From a virus, in IMG/VR virus record IMGVR_UViG_3300044731_001504, positions 1 through 60,676 of that record: a stretch of DNA of 60,676 nucleotides; one strand, 5' to 3'. Of the stretch, positions 1-8,683 are shown piece by piece. The notes beneath the pieces were generated by a model. That model was not told the DNA's origin. It made no database searches and saw only the letters and a program-made list of their open reading frames with translations. The translations under genes and the position numbers were made by a program. Within the stretch, counting starts at the first letter, position 1. Each line of letters begins with the position of its first letter.

Positions 1-122
1 AATTCGCTGATTTCTCCCTTCATTGTAGAAGCGAGTATTCCTTTTGCGTTTTCAGCAATTACATCTTCCAAATTTTTCATTTGGATAATTGCCTCTTCAA
101 CTAATGAATTTTTTTCACTCAT
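1..122 (-). CDS. Prohead scaffold/core protein, N-terminal fragment (gp22-like position)
   Basis: The first 40 codons of a minus-strand gene run off the left edge of the window, beginning MSEKNSLVEEAIIQMKNLED, acidic and predicted helical. It lies immediately downstream of the prohead protease and one small gene, which is where T4-like phages keep the scaffold gene 22 followed by the major capsid gene 23. The role is inferred from position only; the fragment is too short for a family assignment. Two TATTTAT late-type boxes (plus-strand 145-151 and 197-203) precede it, so it probably has its own strong late promoter. Confidence 0.45.
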   Translation of the reverse strand, partial: MSEKNSLVEEAIIQMKNLEDVIAENAKGILASTMKGEISE

Positions 123-144
123 TTTTTTTATTTGTTTTTTCTTA

Positions 145-151
145 ATAAATA
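145..151 (-). promoter_or_regulatory. Late-type promoter box before scaffold gene
   Basis: The coding strand reads TATTTAT about 23 nt before the ATG at 122. A second copy is at 197-203. The same box precedes most minus-strand genes of the window. Confidence 0.5.
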
Positions 152-217
152 TATTATATTTGACAAAAAATTAATTTTGCCAATATATTATCTCAAATAA
201 ATATATGAGGAAATAAA

Positions 218-240
218 AAAAGGGGACAAAAAGTCCCCAT
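218..240 (-). terminator. Rho-independent terminator
   Basis: A perfect 6-bp stem GGGGAC/GTCCCC with a five-base loop (222-238) is followed on the minus strand by a T run. It ends the 264-479 gene and separates it from the scaffold gene. Confidence 0.75.
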
Positions 241-263
241 TTATTTTTTTATGTAAAATTTAT

Positions 264-479
264 TTATTCAAAAATTTCATCAATTTTACTTTCAGCAACT
301 GAAGTAATTCTCCAATCATAACTAAATGATTCGTAAGCCTTTGTAACTTTAGCCTCAACATCAGTTACATTATAACCTTTAACAAGTTTTTCTTCTCTTA
401 CTTTTTTAATTTTACCTGAGTTTTCATCTGGCAAATCATATTGAATTTTTGCCACAAAATATTTTTCGTCCATTTCCAT
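264..479 (-). CDS. Small conserved-type phage protein, function unknown
   Basis: A 71-residue protein, MDEKYFVAKIQYDLP..., mixed beta/alpha in appearance. It has the sequence KVREEKLVKGYNVTDVEAKV, which resembles small phage proteins of unknown function that often sit near capsid genes. There is no signal peptide or membrane segment. The second methionine (MDEK, two codons in) is an equally good start. It lies between the prohead protease and the scaffold gene, and a terminator follows it directly. Confidence 0.6.
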   Translation of the reverse strand: MEMDEKYFVAKIQYDLPDENSGKIKKVREEKLVKGYNVTDVEAKVTKAYESFSYDWRITSVAESKIDEIFE

Positions 480-513
480 AATTTATTTTTTTAGAAATAT
501 ACGATAGGTAAGA

Positions 514-1248
514 TTATCTATCAAGATATGCCGACAATTTTTTCATTAAATCTAATGATTTGTTTGCCGATTCTTCTCCACCTGATAAAGTTCTCACAGC
601 TTTCATTTTGTTTTCCTCATCAAGATTCTCTTCAAAATTATTCCTGTCTTCAGGATTTGTGAATAGATATGCACCAGGAGTTGACGGAGATGAAACAAGG
701 TCAAAACAAATTAATTCAAAATCATCTTGAACTTCATTTTGTTCACCTACCTTTTTTAACGACCCAACACCACGAGAAGAAATACCAAGAGTAACACCTT
801 GTCTTAAATAGTTTGCCGCTAAATCTCCTTTAGTTGAGCAGATTCCTCTTTCGTGAAATCCTGGTGATGTTAATAATCTCAATTTACCCATTAGGATTTT
901 ACCATCCCACCAAATGTCAGTAATGATATGAGCAACTCTATCCAAGTCAATTAAAGATGATTCAGGGTGATTTAATTCAGATAGTGAAACACCTTTTTGA
1001 ATCATCTTTTTATAATTCTCAGCCTCTCTTTTTAATATCTTTTCAGGATAAATTCTCCCGTTTCTATTTGGGGTATTATATTTTTGTAATACCGCATAGA
1101 ATTCAAATGGTTTTGAGTGGTCTAAAAAACTCTTTGATTCACGAATAATATCAGCATTCCCGTGTTCCTTTGGATTAATGTATCCCGCATCATACTCAAT
1201 CAAAATTCCTTTACCTACATGGCCGGGTTGTATAATAGAATAGTTCAT
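514..1248 (-). CDS. Prohead core protease (T4 gp21-like, peptidase S80)
   Basis: A 244-residue protein related to the T4 gp21 assembly protease, which digests the scaffold and trims capsid and internal proteins during head maturation. Visible family features are the start YAVLQKYNTPNRNGRIYP, the histidine block SELNHPESS (about 90-98), the serine block GISSRGVGS (about 155-163) and FDLVSSPSTPGA (about 182-193), consistent with a His/Ser/Asp-type centre. Length matches the family (about 210-250). It lies between portal/core genes and the scaffold gene as in T4. Late-type boxes are at plus 1262-1272, 14 nt before the start. Its known family specificity ([IL]-x-E) matters for the leader peptides seen across this window. 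Confidence 0.9.
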   Translation of the reverse strand: MNYSIIQPGHVGKGILIEYDAGYINPKEHGNADIIRESKSFLDHSKPFEFYAVLQKYNTPNRNGRIYPEKILKREAENYKKMIQKGVSLSELNHPESSLIDLDRVAHIITDIWWDGKILMGKLRLLTSPGFHERGICSTKGDLAANYLRQGVTLGISSRGVGSLKKVGEQNEVQDDFELICFDLVSSPSTPGAYLFTNPEDRNNFEENLDEENKMKAVRTLSGGEESANKSLDLMKKLSAYLDR

Positions 1249-1277
1249 AAACTTTTTATTTATAAATAAATATACAA

Positions 1278-1727
1278 CTAAACCATAACTTTATCGGATG
1301 TTTTCTTTGATATGTCAAAAAAGAAATATTTGTTGTTTATAAAGTTTTCTGAAATGATTGAGTTTGCAATTTTTTTCATTTCAGATTTAACATAATTTGA
1401 TTTGAAATCAAAATTTGATTTTGTGTAGAAAAAGCATTCTAAATTCATAAAAGATTTTTTTCCCATTGATATCCCACTTGACCTTAAATCCATATCACAT
1501 ATAAATTTTAGTTCAAATAATTCAGGAGAAATAATATCTGAAATGGTTAATTTAATTCTTTTAATTAAATAATTAATTACCCTTTCAGCGTTTTCAAAAA
1601 AATCTTTGGGTTCTACCCAACTTTGAATGTTTAAATAAATTGATTTTAAATTTTTGTAATCTACCGTCCCGTAACTCACTTTGAACGATTTAAATCCTGT
1701 GAGTTTTACACTCTTACCTTTTTTCAT
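1278..1727 (-). CDS. Hypothetical protein between portal block and protease
   Basis: A 149-residue protein of unknown function, Lys/Phe/Ser-rich, with KSVKLTGFKSFKVSYGTVDY at the N-terminus and no motif I recognise. Its position inside the head-assembly block suggests a head-related or packaged role, but nothing in the sequence proves it. The upstream region holds only a degenerate AT-rich box (CTTATATTTTTAAC on the coding strand), so it may also be read from upstream transcription. Confidence 0.6.
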   Translation of the reverse strand: MKKGKSVKLTGFKSFKVSYGTVDYKNLKSIYLNIQSWVEPKDFFENAERVINYLIKRIKLTISDIISPELFELKFICDMDLRSSGISMGKKSFMNLECFFYTKSNFDFKSNYVKSEMKKIANSIISENFINNKYFFFDISKKTSDKVMV

Positions 1728-1796
1728 TAATTAACATAATAACCGAAGTTTATTTTATGTTAAAAATATAAGATATAAAAGTTATAAAACCAAAAA

Positions 1797-2504
1797 TTAA
1801 AGAGTATTAAATAATTTCTTTAATCTAACAAGATTAAGTTGGTTTGGAGAATCGTTTTTAATTCTTTCAATTGTCTCATCAATTTTTGTTTTTGTATCAG
1901 AATCACTATTGTCTTTTAGTTCTTCCAATTTCTCAATAGTCATTTCAGAGATAACTGAATATTTGTTTTTAATTTCTCCCTCGGATAAAGTAAGATATTT
2001 GTTTAAAGTTTTCAACTCCTGTTCAGAAAGTTCCATTAGGAAATTTTTAGTAGTATTCTCAGCAACCTCATATACTTTATCAAGAGGTAGATTTGCAGTG
2101 TCTTTTACTTTTTCTGTGGAAGTTATTGATTTAATTAAATTTTTCTTTGATTCTAAAATAGTTTCAAATAAGATATTATCAGTATCTAAAACATTATCAA
2201 TTTGTTTGTATGAATTTTCAGATAGTTTTGTTTTTCCAACCCAAGAATTAAGTTTTGATAATTTCTTATCATTTAAATTTAATTTCTCAAATTGTCTGAT
2301 ACACTCATCAATCAATGAATTTGCGTCATCTTTAGACATCCCTCTTTTTCTATCTAACACATCATAGATATAGAAAGCCTTAGCAATGTCCTTATCTTCC
2401 AAAACTAAACTTTTGAAAGTTTTAATTTCAGATTTAAAAGTATTATTTGACATTGACTCAACTAAAAACTTTTCAACTTTTGATTTTAAGATACCTATTT
2501 TCAT
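1797..2504 (-). CDS. Helical head-assembly/core protein candidate
   Basis: A 235-residue, strongly charged and almost entirely helical protein. It sits directly downstream of the portal gene, where T4 has the small prohead core genes 67 and 68. It contains several [IL]-x-E sites near its start (FLVES, SLVLED), the cleavage pattern of gp21-type proteases. No sequence family is recognised; assignment as a core protein is by position and composition. A late-type box lies at plus 2511-2517, 6 nt before the ATG. Confidence 0.6.
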   Translation of the reverse strand: MKIGILKSKVEKFLVESMSNNTFKSEIKTFKSLVLEDKDIAKAFYIYDVLDRKRGMSKDDANSLIDECIRQFEKLNLNDKKLSKLNSWVGKTKLSENSYKQIDNVLDTDNILFETILESKKNLIKSITSTEKVKDTANLPLDKVYEVAENTTKNFLMELSEQELKTLNKYLTLSEGEIKNKYSVISEMTIEKLEELKDNSDSDTKTKIDETIERIKNDSPNQLNLVRLKKLFNTL

Positions 2505-2517
2505 ACTATAATAAATA

Positions 2518-4332
2518 TTAATCTTTTAGAAGATTACTTAACTTTTTTTCAATTTCTAAAAGAGAATCTGAACTTCTATCAAAATCAAAAAAATCATCAT
2601 CATTTTCTAATAAAATATTAAGTTCTCTTTCTTTTTTACTTTCAGGTGTTAATCCGGCAGGTTCAGGTTCGCCTCCTGGCGGGGGTGGTGGTCCACCAGC
2701 TTCAGGTCCCGCTTCAGGAGCTCCTCCAAGTCCTCCTGATGGTTCTCCACCTCCTTCAGGTGGTGTGGAGGTAGTACCTGAAGTGCTACCATATAATTTA
2801 TCAATATTATCAAACAAACCTGTGTGTTTAATAACTTCAGCGGTTGCTGCTAATTCACCCGCAACTGCTTTTTCAACACGTTGTTGCTGGATATCAAGTT
2901 TAATTTCCTCGTCAGAAAATCCAAGAATATTCTTTTTAGCCCAAGATATTGATGTTGGAGCAATTCCCTCAATCGCAGTAACCGCATCCTTATACAATGT
3001 GATTTTTTCTTTCCAAATATCAATTTTAAGAAGGTCTGCCTGTGTTGATGGATTAGTTAATGTTAAAGTGAAATTACTTAATTCATCTTCAAACCCTAAC
3101 AAAAATAAGTGGATAATCGCAATCTTATTTAATTCCGCTAATACACATTTTTGAATTCTGTTAATAGTTCTTGCAAAACGAATATCCAATAAAGATAAGT
3201 TTTTTCCGTCACCAACTACTTCTTCAAATCCTAAAAACGCTTTAGGGACACGAAGAGCCGTTAATAATTTCTTTTGGATATATTCAATATCCGCAATTTC
3301 TGATAGGTTTGTTGCACCAGGTAAAGTATCAATTGGGTTTGGTGCCGCTGGGTCTCTAACAGGAATAAAATAATCTTGGTCAACCGCCATTTGATTAAAT
3401 CTCATATCCACATTACCTGTCTTATTGTCGACAGTTTGAGACCTTTTAAATTTGTTTGCAACTCTTTGTACATATGGTTCAATATCTTTATCATCCATAT
3501 TACCGACAAATACTTTAAATACTCTTCTTTCAGGTGCTCTTGATGTTCTATAAATTAACATGGCATCTTCTGACAACAATAACTGTTTCCAAATACGACG
3601 AGCCTTTTCTAACATAGATGTTCCATATGGAAGTTTTCTATCGTCACCTAACAATCTAAAGTGAGCAATCTCCCAAGTATTGAATTCCATTTCTTTGTTC
3701 TTCCACGAAAATCTTAATCCTCTTGTTTCAACATCTGCATTTTCCAAATTAGATTTACCTTTCATTCCTCTTTCAACCCTTTCAATTTCAATATTCGGTA
3801 ATTGAGAACATCCAACAACTCCTTTTTCAGGGTCTAATCGTAGATAAACAAAATTATCACCATACTTGCAAACGTTTCTAATCCACATTTGTAAGTTAGT
3901 ATTAATGTCCATAGCATTATTGAACAAATCAGCCAATACACTTTTTATTCTTTTTGATTCAGAATAAATTTGTAAGGTATGTCCGTTTTGGTCAGGAGTA
4001 GTTGATTCCTCAGCATATATATCCAGAGCTGTTGATATTTCAGGAGTATACTCCATTGACTCATAGTCATAATACGATGCCAATCTTGTAGGTTCAAAAT
4101 AAACACCTTGTGTGTACAAGTTGTTCTCAATTTTCTGCCATTGATTGGCAAGATAAAAAGTTTGTTGAGCCTGTAATTTATTTAAATCATACTCACCTTT
4201 TGAGGTGGTTTTCAACAATTCGGTCTTATCAAACTTGTAAGTTGGGTAATCTTGTCCCAATAATGAATTAGGACCAAAGGTTTGTGATAACCTTTGCCAA
4301 ACTGTTAGTTTTTGATTTTGATTATTTTCCAT
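2518..4332 (-). CDS. Portal vertex protein (T4 gp20-like)
   Basis: A 604-residue portal protein, the dodecameric ring through which DNA is packaged. Family-typical parts are the N-terminal NSLLGQDYPTYKFDKTELLK, YESMEYTPEISTALDIYAEE (about 91-110), the central AHFRLLGDDRKLPYGTSMLE and VPKAFLGFEEVVGDGKNLS (about 365-385). The length agrees with T4-like portals (about 520-600), with an added flexible Gly/Pro tail (about 520-560) rich in GG and PP before a short acidic helix. That tail is unlike T4 and could be surface-exposed or cleaved. It is directly downstream of terminase; late-type box at plus 4361-4367. Confidence 0.92.
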   Translation of the reverse strand: MENNQNQKLTVWQRLSQTFGPNSLLGQDYPTYKFDKTELLKTTSKGEYDLNKLQAQQTFYLANQWQKIENNLYTQGVYFEPTRLASYYDYESMEYTPEISTALDIYAEESTTPDQNGHTLQIYSESKRIKSVLADLFNNAMDINTNLQMWIRNVCKYGDNFVYLRLDPEKGVVGCSQLPNIEIERVERGMKGKSNLENADVETRGLRFSWKNKEMEFNTWEIAHFRLLGDDRKLPYGTSMLEKARRIWKQLLLSEDAMLIYRTSRAPERRVFKVFVGNMDDKDIEPYVQRVANKFKRSQTVDNKTGNVDMRFNQMAVDQDYFIPVRDPAAPNPIDTLPGATNLSEIADIEYIQKKLLTALRVPKAFLGFEEVVGDGKNLSLLDIRFARTINRIQKCVLAELNKIAIIHLFLLGFEDELSNFTLTLTNPSTQADLLKIDIWKEKITLYKDAVTAIEGIAPTSISWAKKNILGFSDEEIKLDIQQQRVEKAVAGELAATAEVIKHTGLFDNIDKLYGSTSGTTSTPPEGGGEPSGGLGGAPEAGPEAGGPPPPPGGEPEPAGLTPESKKERELNILLENDDDFFDFDRSSDSLLEIEKKLSNLLKD

Positions 4333-4369
4333 ATTAAAATTTAATCACTTTCTTTCTTTTATAAATACA

Positions 4370-6127
4370 TCATCTTCTACTTCCAAACAACCATCCATAT
4401 TTAGCATAGTCTTCTCTTGTATGTTCCATAGGGTGTTGTTGATTTCCAACAATATATGATGGGACATAAGTGTTTTGACTTACTGATTTTGAAACATTAT
4501 CATTTTCAGCTACTGCCCAAGAATCCAACATTGTTTTGGCTTGTTCTGTAACTTTTGTTAATGATGAGAATGAATTTTCACCAACATAACAAGCCATTGC
4601 GATTGACATAATCAAGTCATCGTGTTGTCCTTTTTGGTGGTCAGGTCTTCCGTTAACGTAAACAAATGTGTTCATTTCATTCAGCAACCTTGAAGAATAC
4701 ACCTTAAACCCGTGTCTTAGATATTCTTCGTATGCTGCAATAATTTGAACTCGTTTAGAGTTGAAGTTAATTCCCGGTATTTTTTCCATTGACTTTGGGT
4801 CATACTTCCATCTATTTGTTGCATCTAACCCATCAATATATAAACTCTTATAACCAAGTTCCTGTAGTTTTCTTGAGGTGGTGACTCCCATACCACCAGT
4901 GATATCAACAACAATAAATGCCGAATACATTAATCCCCATTTATAACAAAGTTCTGCCAAAGTATCAGGAGGAAGTTTACCAATATATTCCGCAACCTGT
5001 TCTCTTGTTTCAAAATCAATTATTTGGAATGTGGAATAGTCCTCACTATCCCCACGACTAACGTCAACCCCCATAATATATCTATGCCCTTCAATTGGGT
5101 CTTTCCATATCCATAATCCACCACTAACCATCTTTCCTTGTGGTTCTCGAACCATATTAGTCCTAATGTCTTCAGTTATTCTACTGTCAAATACGTTATC
5201 ACCTGAACCCAAAAATGCACATTCCAACTCCTGATTAACTTTACGTTTGTCATATTTGAGTTTTTTAACCATCTTCTCATACCAATTTGAAGTTGGTTTA
5301 TATCCTTTGGAAATTAATGAGTTAATCTCACTGTAATCTTTTTGTTTTCCACCAAAATCAATTACCTCATCATTTAAGTGTTCTTCTCTATTCAAGAAAT
5401 AATGGATGATATCATCACATTTAACAAGTTGTAAATCTTTATTATATCTTGGGTCTTTATACCAAACCATAGGAGAAATTTTGAAATCATTCATTCCCTT
5501 TTGAGCTTGGTCAAAAATTTCATAATAGATTGGGTCATATCCATTAGGGGTTGAAATAACGATTACCTTACCCCCTGTGGATAAGGACGCCATACAAGCC
5601 GCCCAAAAATCTCCGTCGGCCTCAATATATGCCGCTTCGTCAAATACTAATATTGTTGGTGTATAACCACGTAATGCGTCAGTAGAAGTAGCGACTGCCT
5701 TAACTTCACATCCATTTGTTAATTTAAAATGTCTTTGTGAGTTTTTTTCAGTTGAAAAAGTAACCCCAACCCATTTTGGCCATTGGTCCGTAAAACCACG
5801 AACTTTGTTCGCCATTTCAACCGCAGTATCTAATTTGTTAGCAATAATAAGAACCTTTTCAGGTTTATTCTTTTTTGCAAAAACTAATTTTTTGGATGCC
5901 CATGCCGCGGTTACGGTAGATACACCAGCCTGACGATATTTTAATGCAATATTTTCATTAAAATTTTCGTAATCTTCAATTAACGTAACTTGGTCTGGGA
6001 ATAGTTCTAATGGGACATACTGAGAAACAGTATTATCATATGTTTGTAAATAAGTTTTCAAGGCGTATGGAGTGTCCTTCATACACCTTGTATACTCAAT
6101 AATTAGGTCTTCTTTAGTCATTGCCAT
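4370..6127 (-). CDS. Terminase large subunit (T4 gp17-like)
   Basis: The ATP-driven DNA packaging motor and nuclease. With the start at 6127 the ATPase motif RQAGVST is at 65-71 and the Walker B/catalytic block VFDEAA at 161-166, followed by the coupling motif STPNGYD. The RNase H-like nuclease has its acidic residues in GVDVSRGDSEDYS (about 350) and QHDDLIMSIAMA near the C-terminus. An in-frame TTG lies upstream, but the late-type box at plus 6133-6139 overlaps it, so ATG at 6127 (or 6121) is preferred. No small terminase subunit is recognisable beside it. Confidence 0.95.
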   Translation of the reverse strand: MAMTKEDLIIEYTRCMKDTPYALKTYLQTYDNTVSQYVPLELFPDQVTLIEDYENFNENIALKYRQAGVSTVTAAWASKKLVFAKKNKPEKVLIIANKLDTAVEMANKVRGFTDQWPKWVGVTFSTEKNSQRHFKLTNGCEVKAVATSTDALRGYTPTILVFDEAAYIEADGDFWAACMASLSTGGKVIVISTPNGYDPIYYEIFDQAQKGMNDFKISPMVWYKDPRYNKDLQLVKCDDIIHYFLNREEHLNDEVIDFGGKQKDYSEINSLISKGYKPTSNWYEKMVKKLKYDKRKVNQELECAFLGSGDNVFDSRITEDIRTNMVREPQGKMVSGGLWIWKDPIEGHRYIMGVDVSRGDSEDYSTFQIIDFETREQVAEYIGKLPPDTLAELCYKWGLMYSAFIVVDITGGMGVTTSRKLQELGYKSLYIDGLDATNRWKYDPKSMEKIPGINFNSKRVQIIAAYEEYLRHGFKVYSSRLLNEMNTFVYVNGRPDHQKGQHDDLIMSIAMACYVGENSFSSLTKVTEQAKTMLDSWAVAENDNVSKSVSQNTYVPSYIVGNQQHPMEHTREDYAKYGWLFGSRR

Positions 6128-6163
6128 ATCCAATAAATATAATCAGATATGGCAATAACTTTT

Positions 6164-7477
6164 TTAATCTTCTAAATCAATTCCGAGACTATCTAAAAAT
6201 CCAGAGATATCATCATCACCTGAATCCATATCTTTTGACTGTTTGTATTCTTCATACTGTTGTAATAAATCCATTGCGTCTCTAACAATTTCCTTCATTT
6301 CCAATTTTGCCCTATTGTTGTCCTTTGGGTCATCTGAAATCACCATTGACATCAAGTTAAGGAATTCTTTTGGTTTTTTAGAGTACAATAATTTCTTGAA
6401 CCAAGGATTAACCTTTGGATTTTCAAGTGCCTCAGCTGGTAAGACATTTCTTAAAGCCTCAACCACTTCAGGACCTATACGGATTTGCATAATCTCATTT
6501 TCAAAAGTATCGGTTTGACCATAAACTTCTTTGGAATATCCTGGTTCAGTGTTTCTAAACTGTTCTCTTGTTGGGGCTTCTTCAATCCCCTTAATAATTT
6601 CGTGAACTAAAATTGGGAAGATAATACCTTGAGCCACAATTTTTGTATCAGGAGCATCATCATCCTCTTGACCCATTTCACCATTTTCATCCTCTTCTTC
6701 ATCAGCATCTTCCAAATTAACACTACCCGCAACTCCTTGACCTGTTTGTGTCGCCATTTCAATGAAATCCTCCATAGTGAAATATGAAATGTCCAACATT
6801 GCCATTAATTTAACATACAATTCAGATAGTCTAGCATCTTTTCTATCAATTTGTGATTTAATAGATGGTTCTTGGAAATAGTAATGACCTTTTTTTGCCT
6901 CACCTTGAGTAATAGCATTTGTTAAATTTCTCATCTGAACGTGTTGTTGGAACTCCTCTTCCTCTGTTGGGAAATCGGGGTCAAACGCTTGCTCACCGTA
7001 TTTTTCAAAATCAGGAACATTCTTCCTTTCTTTTCTTTTATCAGGTTTTAGTTTAAAATTTGGGACTGAAAAATCCGTCTCTTCTTGACCTAAACTCAAC
7101 TCATATTGAAACCAATCTTTATCAATACCTGTTTTTTCAGCCGCGACTCTTAATGCCAAATCTTTAAGATATTTTTTATGTGGTGATTCTAACCTCATAA
7201 TTTCACGCACTGTTGAATACATTTGCATGAATAGAGCTCTGATTTCTGAAGTACCTCCTAAAGTTTCTCTCCCTGTTGATTGTCTCGCTTTTCTAACAAT
7301 ATCTGCAAATCTTTTAGATGCCATTCTTTCAACATCAGACACACCTCTTTTAAAGGCGGGATTTTTTGCATATAAACTTTCAGGAGAACCTAACTTTCTT
7401 TCAGTGTTTGGGTCCATCCTTTCAGGAAATCCTTCAGGATAATTAATCGGTGCTTCTTTAATATTTCTCTTCGCCAT
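6164..7477 (-). CDS. Large acidic virion-block protein, unknown function
   Basis: A 437-residue protein located directly upstream of terminase in the same leftward transcription unit. The N-terminal third is basic (RKARQSTGRETLGG, KRFADIVRK), while the middle carries a long acidic stretch (EDADEEEDENGEMGQEDDD, about 256-275), and the C-terminus is again acidic. No homologue is recognised. The gene neighbourhood argues for a structural or packaging-accessory role. Its start follows the stop of the upstream gene by 2 nt, so it is probably translationally coupled. Confidence 0.65.
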   Translation of the reverse strand: MAKRNIKEAPINYPEGFPERMDPNTERKLGSPESLYAKNPAFKRGVSDVERMASKRFADIVRKARQSTGRETLGGTSEIRALFMQMYSTVREIMRLESPHKKYLKDLALRVAAEKTGIDKDWFQYELSLGQEETDFSVPNFKLKPDKRKERKNVPDFEKYGEQAFDPDFPTEEEEFQQHVQMRNLTNAITQGEAKKGHYYFQEPSIKSQIDRKDARLSELYVKLMAMLDISYFTMEDFIEMATQTGQGVAGSVNLEDADEEEDENGEMGQEDDDAPDTKIVAQGIIFPILVHEIIKGIEEAPTREQFRNTEPGYSKEVYGQTDTFENEIMQIRIGPEVVEALRNVLPAEALENPKVNPWFKKLLYSKKPKEFLNLMSMVISDDPKDNNRAKLEMKEIVRDAMDLLQQYEEYKQSKDMDSGDDDISGFLDSLGIDLED

Positions 7478-7479
7478 TT

Positions 7480-8289
7480 TTACTTATTTAAAATTTTGTT
7501 AATTGCTGACATAAATTCGTCTTTCTTTCTTTTCATATCAGACGCTTTAGCGGGTGCGGGTCCTTCACCTGGTTTAGGATTTCTTCCTGGGTGAGAAGGT
7601 CTTGGTCTTGTTTCAGTTCCGGGTTTAACTTTTGGTTTTGCCGGAGCAACTTCCGTTTCAGACATTTCACCTTTACCAAAAACCAATTTACCAATTGGTT
7701 TATTCATTTTTGTTTTTCCGATTAATGGAGCACTTGTCATCATATCTTTTGGTTTTGATTCAAGCAAAGATATAAAATCTTTTTTAGATATTCTCGCATT
7801 TAATCCGTTTGTTAACAATTTTTCAAATTTGGATTCTAATATTACCTCGTATGGATTCTTACCTTCTTTAACTGATTTTTTAACATCCATCACACATCTT
7901 TCATACTTATCCATATTTTTTCTTCCAACTGATGAAGTACAAATAGCCCAAGGGTTGTATTTTGATTTTTTCTTATTTTTACCTTCAGACATTTCACCAT
8001 CCTTGATTACTTTGTTTTTTGGAGCCGCTGATTTACCTGATTTTTGCAAAACTCTAATTCCACCACCTTGTGTTGGACTTACTTCACCATTTGCAACATT
8101 TACACCTTCTCCCTTTTTCATCATATCTGCAACTTCAGATGCTGTATAATCAGTAGTTTTTACAGTTTGTGTTTTAGTAGTCGCTTCACCTAAAAGCAAA
8201 GATAGTAACTGGTCAATTTGTGACTCAGTTAAACTATTAATTGTTTCTTCAGAAAATCCTATTTCTGATAATTTTTCATTAATTTTCAT
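7480..8289 (-). CDS. Virion-block protein with WAICTSSVG motif and LTES-type N-terminus
   Basis: A 269-residue protein. The start carries clustered [IL]-x-E sites (KLSEIGFSEETINSLTES, then LLGEATT), resembling the leader peptides found on many genes here. The centre has KYNPWAICTSSVGRKNMDKY followed by a Cys-containing helix (about 130-155), a motif I associate with small phage structural proteins of unknown role. The C-terminal third is Pro/Lys-rich and probably disordered. The start overlaps the stop of the upstream gene by 11 nt, so the genes are coupled. Confidence 0.65.
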   Translation of the reverse strand: MKINEKLSEIGFSEETINSLTESQIDQLLSLLLGEATTKTQTVKTTDYTASEVADMMKKGEGVNVANGEVSPTQGGGIRVLQKSGKSAAPKNKVIKDGEMSEGKNKKKSKYNPWAICTSSVGRKNMDKYERCVMDVKKSVKEGKNPYEVILESKFEKLLTNGLNARISKKDFISLLESKPKDMMTSAPLIGKTKMNKPIGKLVFGKGEMSETEVAPAKPKVKPGTETRPRPSHPGRNPKPGEGPAPAKASDMKRKKDEFMSAINKILNK

Positions 8290-8683
8290 AAACTATATTT
8301 TTTTCAAACTCAAGAATTAAATCTCTTTCGTAAAGTTTATCTTTAACTTCTTTTTCGGACATTCCATAATGAAACACTAATCTTGTTGTATGGTCAAAAT
8401 CTATTTCATCATCAACTTCCCATCCTAATGCAATTACTTTATCAACTGCATCAAAAAAACAAAAAAAGTCAGAGTTTTGAACTAACTCCATTTTTAATTT
8501 AGAGTTCTTCAAAATCCCAACCTTTTCAACATATTCTATTCTCGGAGGTTTGGGATACCCATTTGCCGGTTTTGCATCCCAATCATCTCCGTCGCAATTT
8601 TTTTCATCGCCAAAAATGAACTCATACATAAAGTTCCCTTTATAGTCTGAACCAAGTTGGTTTATGAAAATTAAATTACCCAT
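8279..8683 (-). CDS. Hypothetical protein in virion operon
   Basis: A 134-residue acidic protein, Asp/Glu/aromatic-rich (FGDEKNCDGDDWDAKPANGY, about 25-44), of unknown function. It overlaps both neighbours (8 nt with the upstream gene, 11 nt with the downstream one), a strong sign of a real, co-translated gene. No leader peptide, signal or membrane segment is seen. Confidence 0.65.
   Translation of the reverse strand: MGNLIFINQLGSDYKGNFMYEFIFGDEKNCDGDDWDAKPANGYPKPPRIEYVEKVGILKNSKLKMELVQNSDFFCFFDAVDKVIALGWEVDDEIDFDHTTRLVFHYGMSEKEVKDKLYERDLILEFEKNIVYEN

Noticed and set aside
957-1148. Open frame on the plus strand inside the prohead protease gene
   Set aside because: Shadow of a strongly conserved protease; no promoter, no recognisable protein.
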